Below, in pieces: positions 1 through 11,641 of a stretch of DNA of 64,000 nt. Origin of the DNA: Nageia nagi. Its lineage: Eukaryota; Pinophyta. The position numbers and the translations under genes were made by a program. Location: assembly GCA_050084985.1 (NCBI GenBank), contig JBITNC010000001.1:161820001-161884000 (forward strand), in the 5' to 3' direction. Position 1 is the first letter of the stretch. Each line of letters begins with the position of its first letter. Below the pieces are notes generated by a model. It saw only the letters and a list, made by a program, of their open reading frames with translations, was not told the origin of the DNA and searched no databases.

Positions 1-739
1 CTATTATCTTTCCTTTATGTGCAACATGAATCATCAAATTCCACATAGCCAATGACATGTCATTCCTATGTAGCCAATGGGTGCACCTATTAGATTGAAA
101 GGTCTAGATTTTGGGGAAAAACTTGTGGTATCATTCTAGTGAATATTCATTGTGAGTTCATCTAAATTTCAATTGTAATCCTCCAAAGATTTATTATTGT
201 TCTACTTCAAGGATTGTACACAAACTTGCTACTAGCCCACTCTATATTAGGTTCATGTGTTTCATGTACATTTATTCTATATCTGATATTGAGCATACCA
301 TTGTATAATCATTGTATTCATACACCATTTATTTATTTGTGTATTTATTTATTAATTACATATTTTTGTGTCTACACTAAAATCAATCTGATCCTTCAAA
401 AAAGTTTGGATACAAATAAATGATAATAAGTTCAAGAAAGTTGCAGATGGACCTAAGTGAAAAGTTATCAAAGGGAACTAGGCTAAGTTTTTCTTAGTAA
501 ACTATGACAAACATTGACAATACATAAGTAATAACCTATAAAAGGATATGGATGACCTCAAAAATGGTATGGGGTGTGATTCCTAGTGTTTGATGGATGC
601 CCCTAGCATGTTGAAGATGAAATATGGGTGGATTGCATCTTAGTGTGGATGCATAAATCTTATGGAAATTTGACCACACAACCAAAACAAAGACACCTAT
701 ACTACTACATACATTTTAAAAAACTATAAATAACAAGAA
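1..739 (-). other. family-2 element, post-gag non-coding stretch
   Basis: No open reading frame of substance is seen. The stretch aligns by eye with about 53900-54540: both have a shared block around 450-560 / 54210-54300 and another around 630-700 / 54450-54520. In both places it lies just beyond the 3' end of a minus-strand gag wreck. I therefore read it as the region downstream of gag in the same repeat family. Its left end runs out of the window, so the 3' LTR of this copy is not visible. Confidence 0.45.
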
Positions 740-1632
740 TAAGAATAATAATGTGTGCCTTTTTGCCATGGTGGAGGAAGATTACTCACAAAATTGATGC
801 TTGTGTTTGATGATTTGGCTTTGACAACATTTAGGAATGGATTATTAAAGATGCCCATGGTCTTGTTCTTCTCATGCTTAGGACCTCTCAATTATTTTAT
901 CCTATCATTTGCTTTATTTTTTAGGAAGGATACCTTGTTTTAATCAATTAGGTCTTGAATCTTGTTGAGTAATATCACACAATACTTTGTTGCATGTCCT
1001 TTTTGCTGGTGATATTCTCAAAACTCATATGATTTACATTCTTTTGGTACTCCTATTGTAAAGGATGGTTTAGTTGTGGGATTAGATGGTGGAACTGATG
1101 ACTTCCTTTTGATCAAATCCCTTATGACCTCATCAACGTCATCATGGATAGGCATAAAAAAATTTCAAGGTATTTTTTGACATTCTATTTAGAATGATTT
1201 CTCTTCTTTCTCAACTTTTTGAATTTTTTCGTATGCTATCATTGGCAGTTTTTACATTGATTATACTTTGGCTACTATTTGAGATTCTTGGGACTATTCA
1301 ATTTTTGTTGATGTTGAGGTCGTGGGGGTGACTTATCCCTTTTTTCTTTGATTTAATTTTTTAATATTTATATATAATATTAAATTATTCCTTTTCCAAT
1401 AATGCCTATAGAAATTCATCAAGAGGTAGCTTATGATAATCAAAATATTTTCCTACATACATTTATTGAAGTGCCTCTAGGAAGGCCATGATTTTTATAT
1501 CATCATCTGCATGAACATGACTAGCCTCTTTAGTCTAAAATATAATAAACTTCTAAATAGATTGGCCTTCTTTTTGCTTTAACTTTATCAAAACACTGAT
1601 TGTACCCTTCTTTGCAATGTGGATTTGATAAC
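740..1632 (-). pseudogene. family-2 Gag, C-terminal part (broken; split by element A)
   Basis: Reverse translation gives the C-terminal half of a Ty3/gypsy-type Gag. It includes a stretch reading like KIMAFLEALQ near 1480 and a zinc-knuckle-like YHQQKGHATKYC followed by a KIQDLI helix near 960-1010. The first Cys codon of the CX2HX4HX4C motif is now TGA. The rest of this Gag lies at 12641-13892; element A sits between, with matching 5-bp flanks. Stops in every frame show it is dead. The same protein is seen at 28119-30940 (plus) and 54541-57380 (minus), and those two copies give the order of parts. It would have formed the retrotransposon capsid. That it is a Gag is fairly sure; the exact lineage (Tat-like) is inferred from the CX2H knuckle. 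Confidence 0.7.
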
Positions 1633-2479
1633 TGTAGACACCTAAAAATGTCCCCTTTTAACTAGTAAACATTGAAATAATCATAACTCTTTGTGACAAT
1701 ATAAAATGGGTTTAAAAACCATATTATTGGATAGCTCTCATCAATTACATGCAAAAAGAGAGGTCACATGACCCCTTTTCGGTAAAAATTGACTATTTGG
1801 TGGTCATTTTAATATTGTTATAAAAATTGAAAACTAGTCATCGATGACCCAAAACAAATGCTGACGTTTTAGGATGATCATCGACATCTGTCTAGCAATT
1901 GTCGGTGACTCTGTAACAGCTGAATAGAAACCAAAATAGTGAGAGAAAGTTGAAATGTTTCATCCTTCCAAGATGATGTGGATAGAGGGCATCAGTTACG
2001 ACCTACGGGGGCTTTTCACTTCCCCTTACCAGCCTTGGAACATCTCACTTAAAATCTATAAATACAAGCCAATACAAAGCAAAAAAGAGGGATCTTGACC
2101 CATTTTTGGAGTAGGGTAATGCTGCCAAAATCTTGTGAGCTCATACCTTTTATTATTTTATGCTAGCTTCAATTTAATACATGTCATACATAGATGCTTT
2201 GATGTTATTATCTTTTGCATGTGTGTAGGATTTACAGGTTGTTCATATCAAGAAGAGAAGCAAGCAAATCAAAAACAATGGAGATCTAATACTCTTATTT
2301 TGGCAAATGGCATTTGTAAAAGTCCCTTCCAAGGGCAAATCGTAGTTTGAGCTAAAAATCAATATCAATTTACAATTACAACATTTCTACCTATTTTACA
2401 TAATTTGAGGTTCAATGAAAATCTAAGAATAATTGTATTTTATGTTATTCTACATTCCAGCTCTATTTTGACTACAACA
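1633..2479 (+). repeat. element A 5' LTR
   Basis: An 847-bp LTR bounded by TG...CA, repeated at 11795-12640 with differences that are mostly transitions. It holds a TATA-box-like CTATAAATAC at 2056-2065. Several copies of a short CGAC/TGAC-containing motif lie at 1835-1915 and recur in the leader downstream. Confidence 0.93.
2056..2065 (+). promoter_or_regulatory. TATA box of element A 5' LTR
   Basis: CTATAAATAC fits a plant TATA box and is kept in the 3' LTR at 12217-12226 and, with one change, in element B at 40674-40683. It would mark the U3/R boundary some 30 bp downstream. The element B 5' LTR has lost one A here (51731-51739). Confidence 0.6.
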
Positions 2480-2500
2480 TTCTGGAGCTAGAAGAAGGGC
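2480..2500 (+). other. primer-binding-site region of element A
   Basis: The bases directly after the LTR read TTCTGGAGCTAGAAGAAGGG; element B has TTCTGGTACTAGAAGGAGGG in the same place (51297-51316, minus strand). TGG at the expected distance fits the complement of a tRNA CCA end. I cannot name the tRNA from the sequence alone. Confidence 0.5.
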
Positions 2501-2630
2501 CCTTCCCTTATTGATAGGGAGGTTTTTTGTTTATAATGATTTTACCTTTCTGTTATCTAGTTTATTTGAATTTTTCCATATACTGACTTTAAATTTTGCG
2601 TTTTGTGCTTTTTAGAAAATCTGTTGCAGA

Positions 2631-2786
2631 AATGCTAGCGATTGGAATTGAATGCTAGTGACTCAAAAGGAATGTTAGTGATTCACAAAGTAATCCAAAC
2701 TAAACACCAGTGACTAGAATTAGACATCAATGACTCAGAATAAATGCCAGCGACCTCTATCTAAACACCGATGACTCATACTCCAG
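2631..2786 (+). repeat. 20-bp minisatellite in element A leader
   Basis: About seven imperfect units of 20-21 bp (one longer), with a core like ATGCCAGTGACTC. Element B has only about four units at the matching place (51076-51165). The core echoes motifs inside the LTR (around 1860-1910). Confidence 0.75.
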
Positions 2787-2812
2787 GTTGTTTTGTCTCC
2801 TTTTGTTATTTC

Positions 2813-2814
<2 letters not shown>

Positions 2815-2855
<41 letters not shown>

Positions 2856-2873
2856 GTATATATATATATAATA
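2815..2873. repeat. TA microsatellite in element A leader
   Basis: A run of alternating TA with two TG interruptions. Element B has a shorter, uninterrupted run at 51015-51048. Confidence 0.95.
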
Positions 2874-3199
2874 TGTTGTTAAAATGGAAGGATACTTTTG
2901 AATGTGATTCCTTTGCCTAGAATGCATATAAGAATGGGTAGAAAAGGTTAAATGCATTTTTTTTAATTTACTTTATGTATAATGTTATGTATTTATTTTC
3001 ATGTTTTGGGTGAAGGGTACATACACATTAATACTTTTTACCTTGTATACTTATGCTCTCCCTTTGTGCTTCATGCCATCTAAGGTGACCATAATAGACC
3101 TGATAAAAAGGAGTAATTAATTCCTCTTTTATTTCACATCCACACTATCATTAATTTGGTTAATTTACCCAAACATAATGACCTCTTACCAAGTTTTCC

Positions 3200-3681
3200 C
3201 TTACCACTCCATTGGAGGTCGAAGGGATATGTGACTAGTAAGAGGAGGTAATTTATTACACATAATACTTCTACAATTGGAAGGAGTAAATGAATCACAC
3301 TTAATTTGGAATGAACTTAAGGAAAATAAATCAAGTTTTGGGTAGTATAAATCATATTAAAAGGTTAATGAATGGGATGGATTTGAATACACTAAGTACT
3401 TTCACTTAACAAAGTATGCTTTCACTTTTGCACCTCAAGCGATCCTAAGTGATCAGAAATAAGTTAAGTGAAAGAGGTAAAATTTATTCACATCTTATTT
3501 AGAAATATACTTCACATTAACACTCTTAAAGATGTCTGCCCTTACCACTCCATTGGAGGTCGAAGGGATATGTGACTCTTGGAGGAGTAATTGAACCTCA
3601 CTTAATTAATTTATCTACACTTAAGGGCTTTTTACTAAGTCTGCTCTTACCACTCCATTGGAGGTCGAAGAGATATGTGAC
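3200..3681 (+). repeat. spaced 37-bp leader motif, three copies
   Basis: Near-identical 37-bp copies lie at 3200-3236, 3541-3577 and 3645-3681, each holding CCATTGGAGGTCGAAGGGAT (the third has one change). The DNA between them is not the same, so this is not a simple tandem array. Element B has four copies at 50104-50140, 50211-50245, 50311-50345 and 50649-50685. They lie upstream of gag, where packaging or dimerisation signals of LTR elements usually lie; a role is not shown. Confidence 0.8.
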
Positions 3682-3952
3682 TAGTAAGAAGAAGAAATTT
3701 ATCACATATAAAACTTCCACAACTAGAAGGAGTTAATGAACATCATTAAGAGGTTGGATAATGAATCACGTTATAATTATAAAAAAACAATGGGGTTTAT
3801 TAAGGTCAAAGATTCACTTAAAATAAACTTTTGATTATATCACATTAAGATAAGATAAGTAAATGTACATGAATGTTTGGGAGGGTAGTATGCATAAATG
3901 TATTTTACTTATTTAAATGCATTTCATAAGGCCTTAAAGGGATTTTATCATT

Positions 3953-6900
3953 ATGAGGTTTGTTTTGGTTGCACTTTTGAATTATGTTCCTTTTTCTATC
4001 AAAGTAAAACCAAAAATACAAAGACTATGGTCACATCTTGCCAAGACCACCTTAGATACCAATTCTACTTCAAAGGTCATGAAGAGTTATTTTTATATTG
4101 ACATTGAAAAGCTTTTAGCATATTTTGCAAAGATAGAACAATGTACCATACCTCTTCTTCAATCCTCAGAAAGCCTTGTTAGATCCCATGAAGAGCTAGA
4201 GTATAGTTCTTCCATTCCTTCGCCCTCATCATGGGATGAGTTTGACATTGAAAATAATGAGCCCATCATAAAGATTGAAAACTCATCGACACATCTCATC
4301 AAATTAAAATCTTGTTGTGCATCTCCTTTTGAGACTATCGAACCTAATGAATCCAATTTTCTAAGGGATGAATTGAGTATTAATGCTGAAGGCCTTGATG
4401 CAACATCCTATGCTAAATCATATGACCTCCTAGAGTTAGATGCCTTGACGCCTTCACCCCAACCTTGGGATGAATATGATATTAAAGAAGAGGAGCTTGA
4501 AATGAATCTTGAGGATCTTTCAGAGCATTCTTCAAAATTGCAATTTCATTCTCTTCCCCTTCTTGAGGCTACAAGACCTTCTATCGATTCCCATGAATCT
4601 CATGATATTCTTGAGTTCAAGGATGGAACTTGTTCACTTTCATCATAAGTAGAAATCAGAGAGCCTCACATAAGAATTAAAAAATCCATAGATTGTACTA
4701 TTGAATCTTAAGAATTTCAATCACAAAGAAATGAGAAATATAAAAATAAAATTTCCAAAGCTAACACACATGAGCTTAGGAATGAACATCCATGTGGGGA
4801 AACAACACATCATGATAATGATACAAAGTTTTATGAGGATGAATGTTGTTCAAACCCACTAAAAATACCTTCAAAATATCAAACTAGCTTGATGAAAAAT
4901 TGGGAATGTGATAAAAAAGATAGCCCTACAACAAATAAATTACTTAGGAATATTTTCTATGATGAAAAAGCTAAGAATATTTGGCAAAGGGAATCCCATA
5001 AACAACAACAAGCATGTTCTTCTCACGATCAACATGACAAAACCTTCAATGAGTTTGTCGACAAAATGAGACAAGAAGAGATGAGACAAAAGCATGATGT
5101 AAAAACCTATGCAAACCAAAAGAGTCAAGCTTGGATGCAATTATCATCACCTCTTAATTACCAAGTATGGAGATCTCAAGATGCTTACTCTAATCAACAA
5201 AGAGAATTGCCTCTCGAAAGCTTAGATTATCAACCTCAAAGCCCCTCTTCACAAGCTAGGATAACTGACCCCACCTATCAAAAAACACTTCATAGGGCTA
5301 GGTCTTGTATGGAAGATTTTGATAGAATGACCTTATATTTAGTAAGAACCTCACAAACAAATCCTCAATGTAATATCTCAAACAATTTCTTCTATGATCC
5401 TTACTCCTATGAGAAAACCTCATCGCAAGAAAAATATAAAAAAGCTTTAACTAAACAATTCAAGGTAGGAGAGATACCCTCTTTTGCGGAGTTGGAGGCA
5501 AAGAGAAAACACATAGAGAGAGATTGTGAAGAAAATATAAACTTTAGCAAAAGATATGAAGATGTTCAAAGTAAGTTAGAAGAGGAAGCCAAACTTAAAG
5601 AAAAGAATATAGAACTCAAAGAAAAAGAAAAGCAAGAGCTTGACAAACAACGACAAATTTTTAATAAGGTAAAACAAGAAGTTTGAGATAGTTGGTTACT
5701 TCATGAGAAGTCTCAACAAAATAAAGTACAACCATCTACAACTCTTAGAAATCCAATGCAAGGGAATCATTTACCTTCTATGCTTCCATCATTACCATCT
5801 TCATTGTTGTCAAGATCTTCTTCTGATGATGAATCTTATAATTTAGACCTAAAGTCAGAAAGAAACACCAATCATAAAAGATACTGAAAACATCCTCAGA
5901 GTAGTTGGACAGATAATGAATTAGAGGATTTCATGAAGGATTTCATGAATAAATAAATGAACATATCAAGGTTCAAGAAGTTGACATATGATAATATTTG
6001 CAATGAGCCCATCCATCTGAGTGTCCCTAAGAAGAAATTACCTTACAACTTTGAAATGCTTAAGATAATTCCTTTTACAGGAAATATGGATCCTAAGGAA
6101 CATTTAAGGTGGTTTAAGTTTTCAAATTACCTAATTTATAACAATGAGGACTTGATGCTACGTTTGTTCCCCATGACGCTTGCAGTCCAAGCCTTGGAAT
6201 GGTATAATAATTTGCCATAACATAGTATTTATTCATTTCCTCAATTGGCAAACTTGTTCTTACAACATTTTAGGATTTATATCAAAGAGGAATCTTCTAT
6301 TATGGATCTTGTAGAACTAAAACAATCTTAGAATGAATCAATCATTGACTTTGTTTCACAATGGAGGGATATACTCTATGGCATGCCCTATACTTTACCT
6401 CAGGAGGAGTTAGTTAAATTATTTAGTCAAAATTGTTTAAGGCCTATAGCTAGTATATTACAAATCCAACGATATAATACTCTTGAAGAAGTTATTGCTC
6501 AGGCAGTTATAATTGAGAAGGTCAAGATTAAATATGGTGAAATAAAATTGTGAGAAAAGAAAAATATAACAAAAATGAGTATTGTAATTATCACCATCAA
6601 AGGGGTCATAGTACAAAAAATTATCTAGCATTGAGAAATAGAACTCAAAATTCAATCAAAGATAATAACTTGGAAGTTGAAGACCATACTTCTATTTCAG
6701 ATCAAAATTTAAAAAATTATCAAGACTCACTTCCTTCATATCAAGTAAATACAATATATATTGTACCTAATTACAGTCAACTGACACCCACCTGGAATCC
6801 AAGTAATCAACCTATTATAAGAATAGTTGGAGTTGATACTAGAACTCAAAACATATAAGAAAAACAAATTGATATATCATATAATCAAAAATCCAAAATG

Positions 6901-7701
6901 CAAGTCCTTCCATTGATACATCAACCTATAATTTCTTTTTATGACCATGAGAGACAACCAAACAAGGGACCTCAAGGGTTAGATCCACCTCTCCATGTCA
7001 TCAGTAAAGTAAATGGTAAAATTGTTAAGAGGATATTAATAGATGAAGGGTCAGATGTCAATATCATATCTACATTGGCATATCACAAATTGAATCTTCC
7101 TTTCTCTCATAATTCTTTACCATCACTACAAATAAAAGCATTTAATAATGCCTTATGCTCAACAATAGGATCGATAGTGTTACCCATCACCATTAGATGT
7201 AAGATGATACAAACATCATTATATATCATTGAAGGGAACATTGAACAATATAATATTCTTTTAGGTAGACCATGGATTCAAGAAATGGAATGTATCCCAT
7301 CTACATTTCATGGTTGTCTAAAATACATTCATGAGGGAGTACTCCATTATGTACGAAGAGATGCAAATCCATACTCACATTATAATATTACAAAATCATC
7401 AAAAATGAAACCTCCTATGCAAAATTCAAAAGGAAGATCATCATCCATCTCTACTAGGCAAGGGCATAATCATAAAGACATGATATGGAAATCAAAATCC
7501 AAAGATGATTACATCAATGGAATGCAATCTTTGGAACAACCTAAGAGGGTGGTAGATCATATAATGAAAGAAAACCTAAAGCCTAAGTCAATAAAATACG
7601 ATAAGTATGGACATCATGTTTATCATCATCAATTGGGGCATAATACTAAACATTGCCAATAATTAAATCATGCCCTTCATGATTTGATGGATGATAGATG
7701 A
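3953..7701 (+). pseudogene. element A Gag-Protease polyprotein (broken)
   Basis: One frame of about 1,240 codons from ATG 3953 to the TGA at 7699-7701, a stop shared with element B. Order of parts: an acidic N-terminal region (about residues 30-230) with two related SWDEFDIE / PWDEYDIKEE motifs; a charged coiled coil (5560-5680); a Gag domain (6040-6540) with PMTLAVQALEWYNNLP; a knuckle CNYHHQRGHSTKNY (last Cys now Tyr) near 6580; an aspartic protease ILIDEGSDVNII at 7033-7068; YNILLGRPW; and a second knuckle-like HVYHHQLGHNTKHC near 7615-7655. Compared with B, A has stops at 4646, around 4710, 5684 (CGA to TGA), 5886, 5954, 6218, 6328, 6856 and 7660, and a one-base deletion near 6545. The protein would process itself and build the capsid; it cannot reverse-transcribe. 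Confidence 0.85.
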
Positions 7702-8414
7702 TTTGAAGTAGATATACCTTTATTGATAGATAACAATTTACATCATCTACAAAATACATACATACATTCCAAACAATTAAACAATGATGAATTATGTTAT
7801 TTGCATAAGGATATTCAATCTCCTTCACATCATTCACATTGGGGCAGTCGTCCCCCATCTTACTTTTGATCTCCTCATGTTCTACATAGATCACATTGGG
7901 GCAATTGCCCTCCATCATTAAAAAAAAATCATCAAAACATGATTTAGAAATCACACAAACATCAAAATATGATTAAAAATCTAAAATGATCATATCTGAT
8001 AGGTTATAATATGTTTATTGCATTTCCATGTCTTCCCCTTTTTCCACCTCATATTCATCCCCCATTATGTTGGAATATTTGAGTATCATATTATATTCTA
8101 ACAATTCATCAAGGCATATATACTATACATTATCCATGATCACTTCCATACCATTATACAAATATGTTTAATACTTATTGTAAAAGAAGTAGTTTATGAA
8201 ATTAATATTCTTATTGACTTTACCCACCTTCATCATGAAATTTTTGAAACTTTGAATGATAAACAAATATGACTATGATACACTTAAGGTTATTACAGAC
8301 TCATACACATTTTCACATTTAAATAATCTTAAAATAGTCAAGAATGAAGTGTTACAAGAGCATGATTTCGAGCGAAAGTATTACATGTTCATCCTATTAT
8401 TCGCTTCATCTCGA

Positions 8415-8622
8415 ACCCAAGAATCATTTGATAGTTAAAAAAAAAAAGGTGAAAAGAGATGACAAAAAAAAAAAAAAATTACTACATCATATCAATGATT
8501 CTTGGGTGATTACAATATCCTCTACCGAGGCTATGGACGCCTAACTGGCAGTAGAGCAAGGTTGTAGCGGGATTGAGGGGTTAATCCTCATCGAGGCTAT
8601 GGATGCCTGTCTGGCAATGGGG
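8415..8622 (+). other. three inverted repeats (candidate structured RNA), element A
   Basis: First, a perfect 13-bp inverted repeat: ACCCAAGAATCAT at 8415-8427 against its complement at 8495-8507, around an A-rich loop. Second, CTCTAC 8520-8525 pairs with GTAGAG 8551-8556, with an inner GGC/GCC pair (8529-8531 and 8539-8541). Third, CCTCAT 8586-8591 can pair with ATGGGG 8617-8622 (with one wobble) around a near copy of the same inner GGCTATGGATGCC. The second and third are direct repeats of each other. All three are kept in element B (45195-45371). The block is far richer in G and C than its surroundings. Confidence 0.6.
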
Positions 8623-11200
8623 CATACCTTACGAGTGGAAACATGTCCATATTGGTTAGCGACCTTCTTTCCAATGGACCTCTATACGTTTCATATGGAT
8701 GAACTAGCTATATATTTTATGCTCTTGTGACATTTAGTTTGAGATTATCTAGAGATGGAAATAAACATCATTGCACACACATGAGTCTATGATAATTTTG
8801 AGAACATCATGACTTTGTTTTATATCATCTAAAGAAGAAAAAATCTAATGGTGATTGGTTAATATGGTCAACTTGAATATTATGATCATTACATTTCTTC
8901 ATCATCCCATGCCTCCATCCCATACTATTTATTATTACATAGTAATTAATATTACACTTATATTATCAATGCCTTGATGAGTTGATTAGTTTATCTCTCT
9001 AAATACTCAATACATCCTATGTCTATTCATTTGTTATACTATTTTCATATTAACATCCACCACCACCCCATACACATTATACTATACCAACTTTCATATT
9101 TTATTATCCAACATCCATATGTTTTCTAATCTATCTTTATCGATTGTTAAATTAGAGGTGCTTCCATATTATTTGATAAAAAGAGCGAGTAATTGCTCTC
9201 CCCATTAATATGGGAGTCAACATTGTTGTTGTTAAAACCTTTTGCTTCTATTCTTATCTACAAGTTTAAGCAAGAAATTACCCTTAGTAAATTGATAAAA
9301 TTCAACCCTAGAACATTGTTAAATTTTATAGCTTCCATTATTCTTTGAATTGGAAGTCAATGTTCTTTTCCTATCATATCCCATCCATTTCAAACCCTTA
9401 GAACATCATTAAAAAGCTTCCATCATTCCTTGGGATCGAGAGTAAGAAATTGCTCTTCCCTTTGAATTGGAAGTTGATGTTCTTCTCCCCTTTCCACTCA
9501 TTATCATCTACCCATAAATTGAATGTGTGTTACATCTTGTTCCATATCCTTTGCACATGTTATCATAAAATAAAAAGTATTAGTAGCCAAGTTTGGTAAA
9601 TGATACAATCTAATACTTCAATTTTTCAAATCATTATTCTTAAATTTGAAGATATTTAATAATATCAAAATCAACATTTAAAAAATAAAAATACAATAAT
9701 AATCCCATACATATTTAATGGGATAATTGTTATCATAATATTCCTCATTATGAATCTTTGATGATATCAAATTATAAACAATTCCATCCTGAAATATTTG
9801 ATAATGATTTTTGCAAGAAATGATAATGAAACCCATTCTGCTGGGGCAAATAGCAGAATTATCAAACATTAAAATGTTATCTACTTTGAAAGGACTCCAC
9901 GTCACATACATGCTAATGGCATAGAGCCTATGGAATAAAGTGTTCCATGAAATAGCATATGTAGGCAAGCATGAATACCTAGTAAGGTGTAGAAACTATT
10001 TTCAAAATACTTTTGATTGCAAAAATTCAAAAAGTTTATGTTTGATCATAATTTGGAGCAACTATGATTGTCCACGACCCAAAGCAAATCATTTGCCTCT
10101 ACCATCAACCAACAAAATCAAGATTTAAAATATTCGTACATAAGTTAATAAACTCAAGTGTACGAGTCTTGACTTAACCACTTACCAACCTCAAGTATAT
10201 TATCACCTACTTATGAGTCTAGTGGTATTTGTATAATTCTACAATGATAACATATTAGTTTGTTTGTATCTTCTTAAGATACATGACTATGTTTGCTCAC
10301 CACATCATGCCATTAAAAAAAAAAAGATAACCAAATAAACATGCAAACTCGATTATAAATAATTTCATCATGAATCCTTGATAAGAAAAACACCATTTAT
10401 TGTTTATGATCTTACAATGAATCACGAACTTCCTAGTTCAAATAATATGTCATGTTATGCATGTTTAGTCATCACTTATTGTTATACATATTCAGGAAAC
10501 ACTAGTCATCAAAAAACATGATTCCAATGATTTTTTGCAAAACCTACCTTTCTAGAGTAAAATATAATAATCAAAATTCAAATCAATGCACATAAAGGGG
10601 ACTTCATGTCATATACCTGACTCAGCTCCATACATTCCCTTGGGATAAACATAGGACACCCATGTAATGATTTATGGGAACAAGCCTTTAGTACCTATTT
10701 GGTGTACAACCAATTTGTGTTCAAAATACTTCAATTGCAAAGTTCAAGAAATCATACTTGGATAATTAGGGTAAATACAATTTTCCATGACCTAAAATCA
10801 AACCTTATGTTCACCTATAAATGATTGAAACAATAAGGTTAGAATCATTCATACATTTATCTTACTTGTTCATTAGCTAATATGTATTAGTTTTTTGAAT
10901 AGTCTATCATCATCATCACTAACATCGTTAGTCAGTTCAAAAGGGGTCATAATGCTAAGATCAGCACCACAATCAAAGTAAGCCCATGATCACATAGTAA
11001 GACCATGGCTACATCTCTTTTAAAATGTACCCAAAACATTATTAATTAGAAAATTGAAAGTTATATGTCTACTCACAATTATGATTACCTATAACATAAA
11101 ATAAGATATTTATGCTTAATATGATTCTAAAAGACTTATGCAAAATATCATCACGAAACCCATTCTGCTAGGTCAAAAGCAGAGAAAAATGAAAGATGAC

Positions 11201-11641
11201 TTGTATATGCAAAACAAGCTTCCTATCACATACTCGCTTTGGCATGCAGAGACAAACTAGAGTCTTGTCATGCAACTACCATAAATAGCACACAGTATGG
11301 AGATAAACACAAGCAAATTTTTGATATACAACATCACTATCTCAAACTTGTATATACAAAATAAGCTTCCCATCACATACTCGCTTCAGCATGCATAGAC
11401 AAACTAGAGTCTTGTCATGCAACTACCATAAATAGCACACGGTATGGAGATAAACACAAGTGAAGTTTTGATATACAACATCACTACCTCAAAATTGTAT
11501 ACATCAAATAAGTTTACCTTCACATACTCACTTTGGTATGCAAAGAAAAACTAGAGTCTTGTCATGCAACTACCATAAACAGCACACAGTATGGAGATTG
11601 ACACAAGTGTAGTTTTGATGTATTACAATATCATTTTCAAA
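11201..11641 (+). repeat. 147-bp tandem array, three units (element A)
   Basis: Units start at 11201, 11348 and 11495, a regular 147-bp step. Each unit holds AAACTAGAGTCTTGTCATGC (the third AAACTAGAGTCTTGTCATGC too). Element B carries four units at 41815-42400, so the number has changed since the copies parted. Confidence 0.88.

Noticed and set aside
214-423. Open frame with hydrophobic residues
   Set aside because: AT-rich DNA gives Leu/Ile/Tyr-rich chance frames; no partner elsewhere and no start context.
2150-2240. Intron-like GT...AG within the A and B LTR leader (ending TGTGTGTAG, 2222-2230)
   Set aside because: The acceptor-like site is kept in all four LTRs, but no clear donor could be chosen, so splicing is only a possibility.
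2757-2957. Open frame made of Tyr-Ile repeats
   Set aside because: It is the translation of the TA microsatellite.
7646-7954. Minus-strand open frame of 102 codons, kept in element B as 104 codons (45841-46155)
   Set aside because: It lies antisense to the end of Gag-Pro and its neighbour in both copies. With two copies of common descent, shared openness is expected, and the protein has no family features.
8438-8478. A-rich run in element A as a LINE/SINE tail
   Set aside because: It forms the loop between two inverted-repeat arms, has a shorter T-rich counterpart in B, and no SINE-like body or flanking duplication is present.
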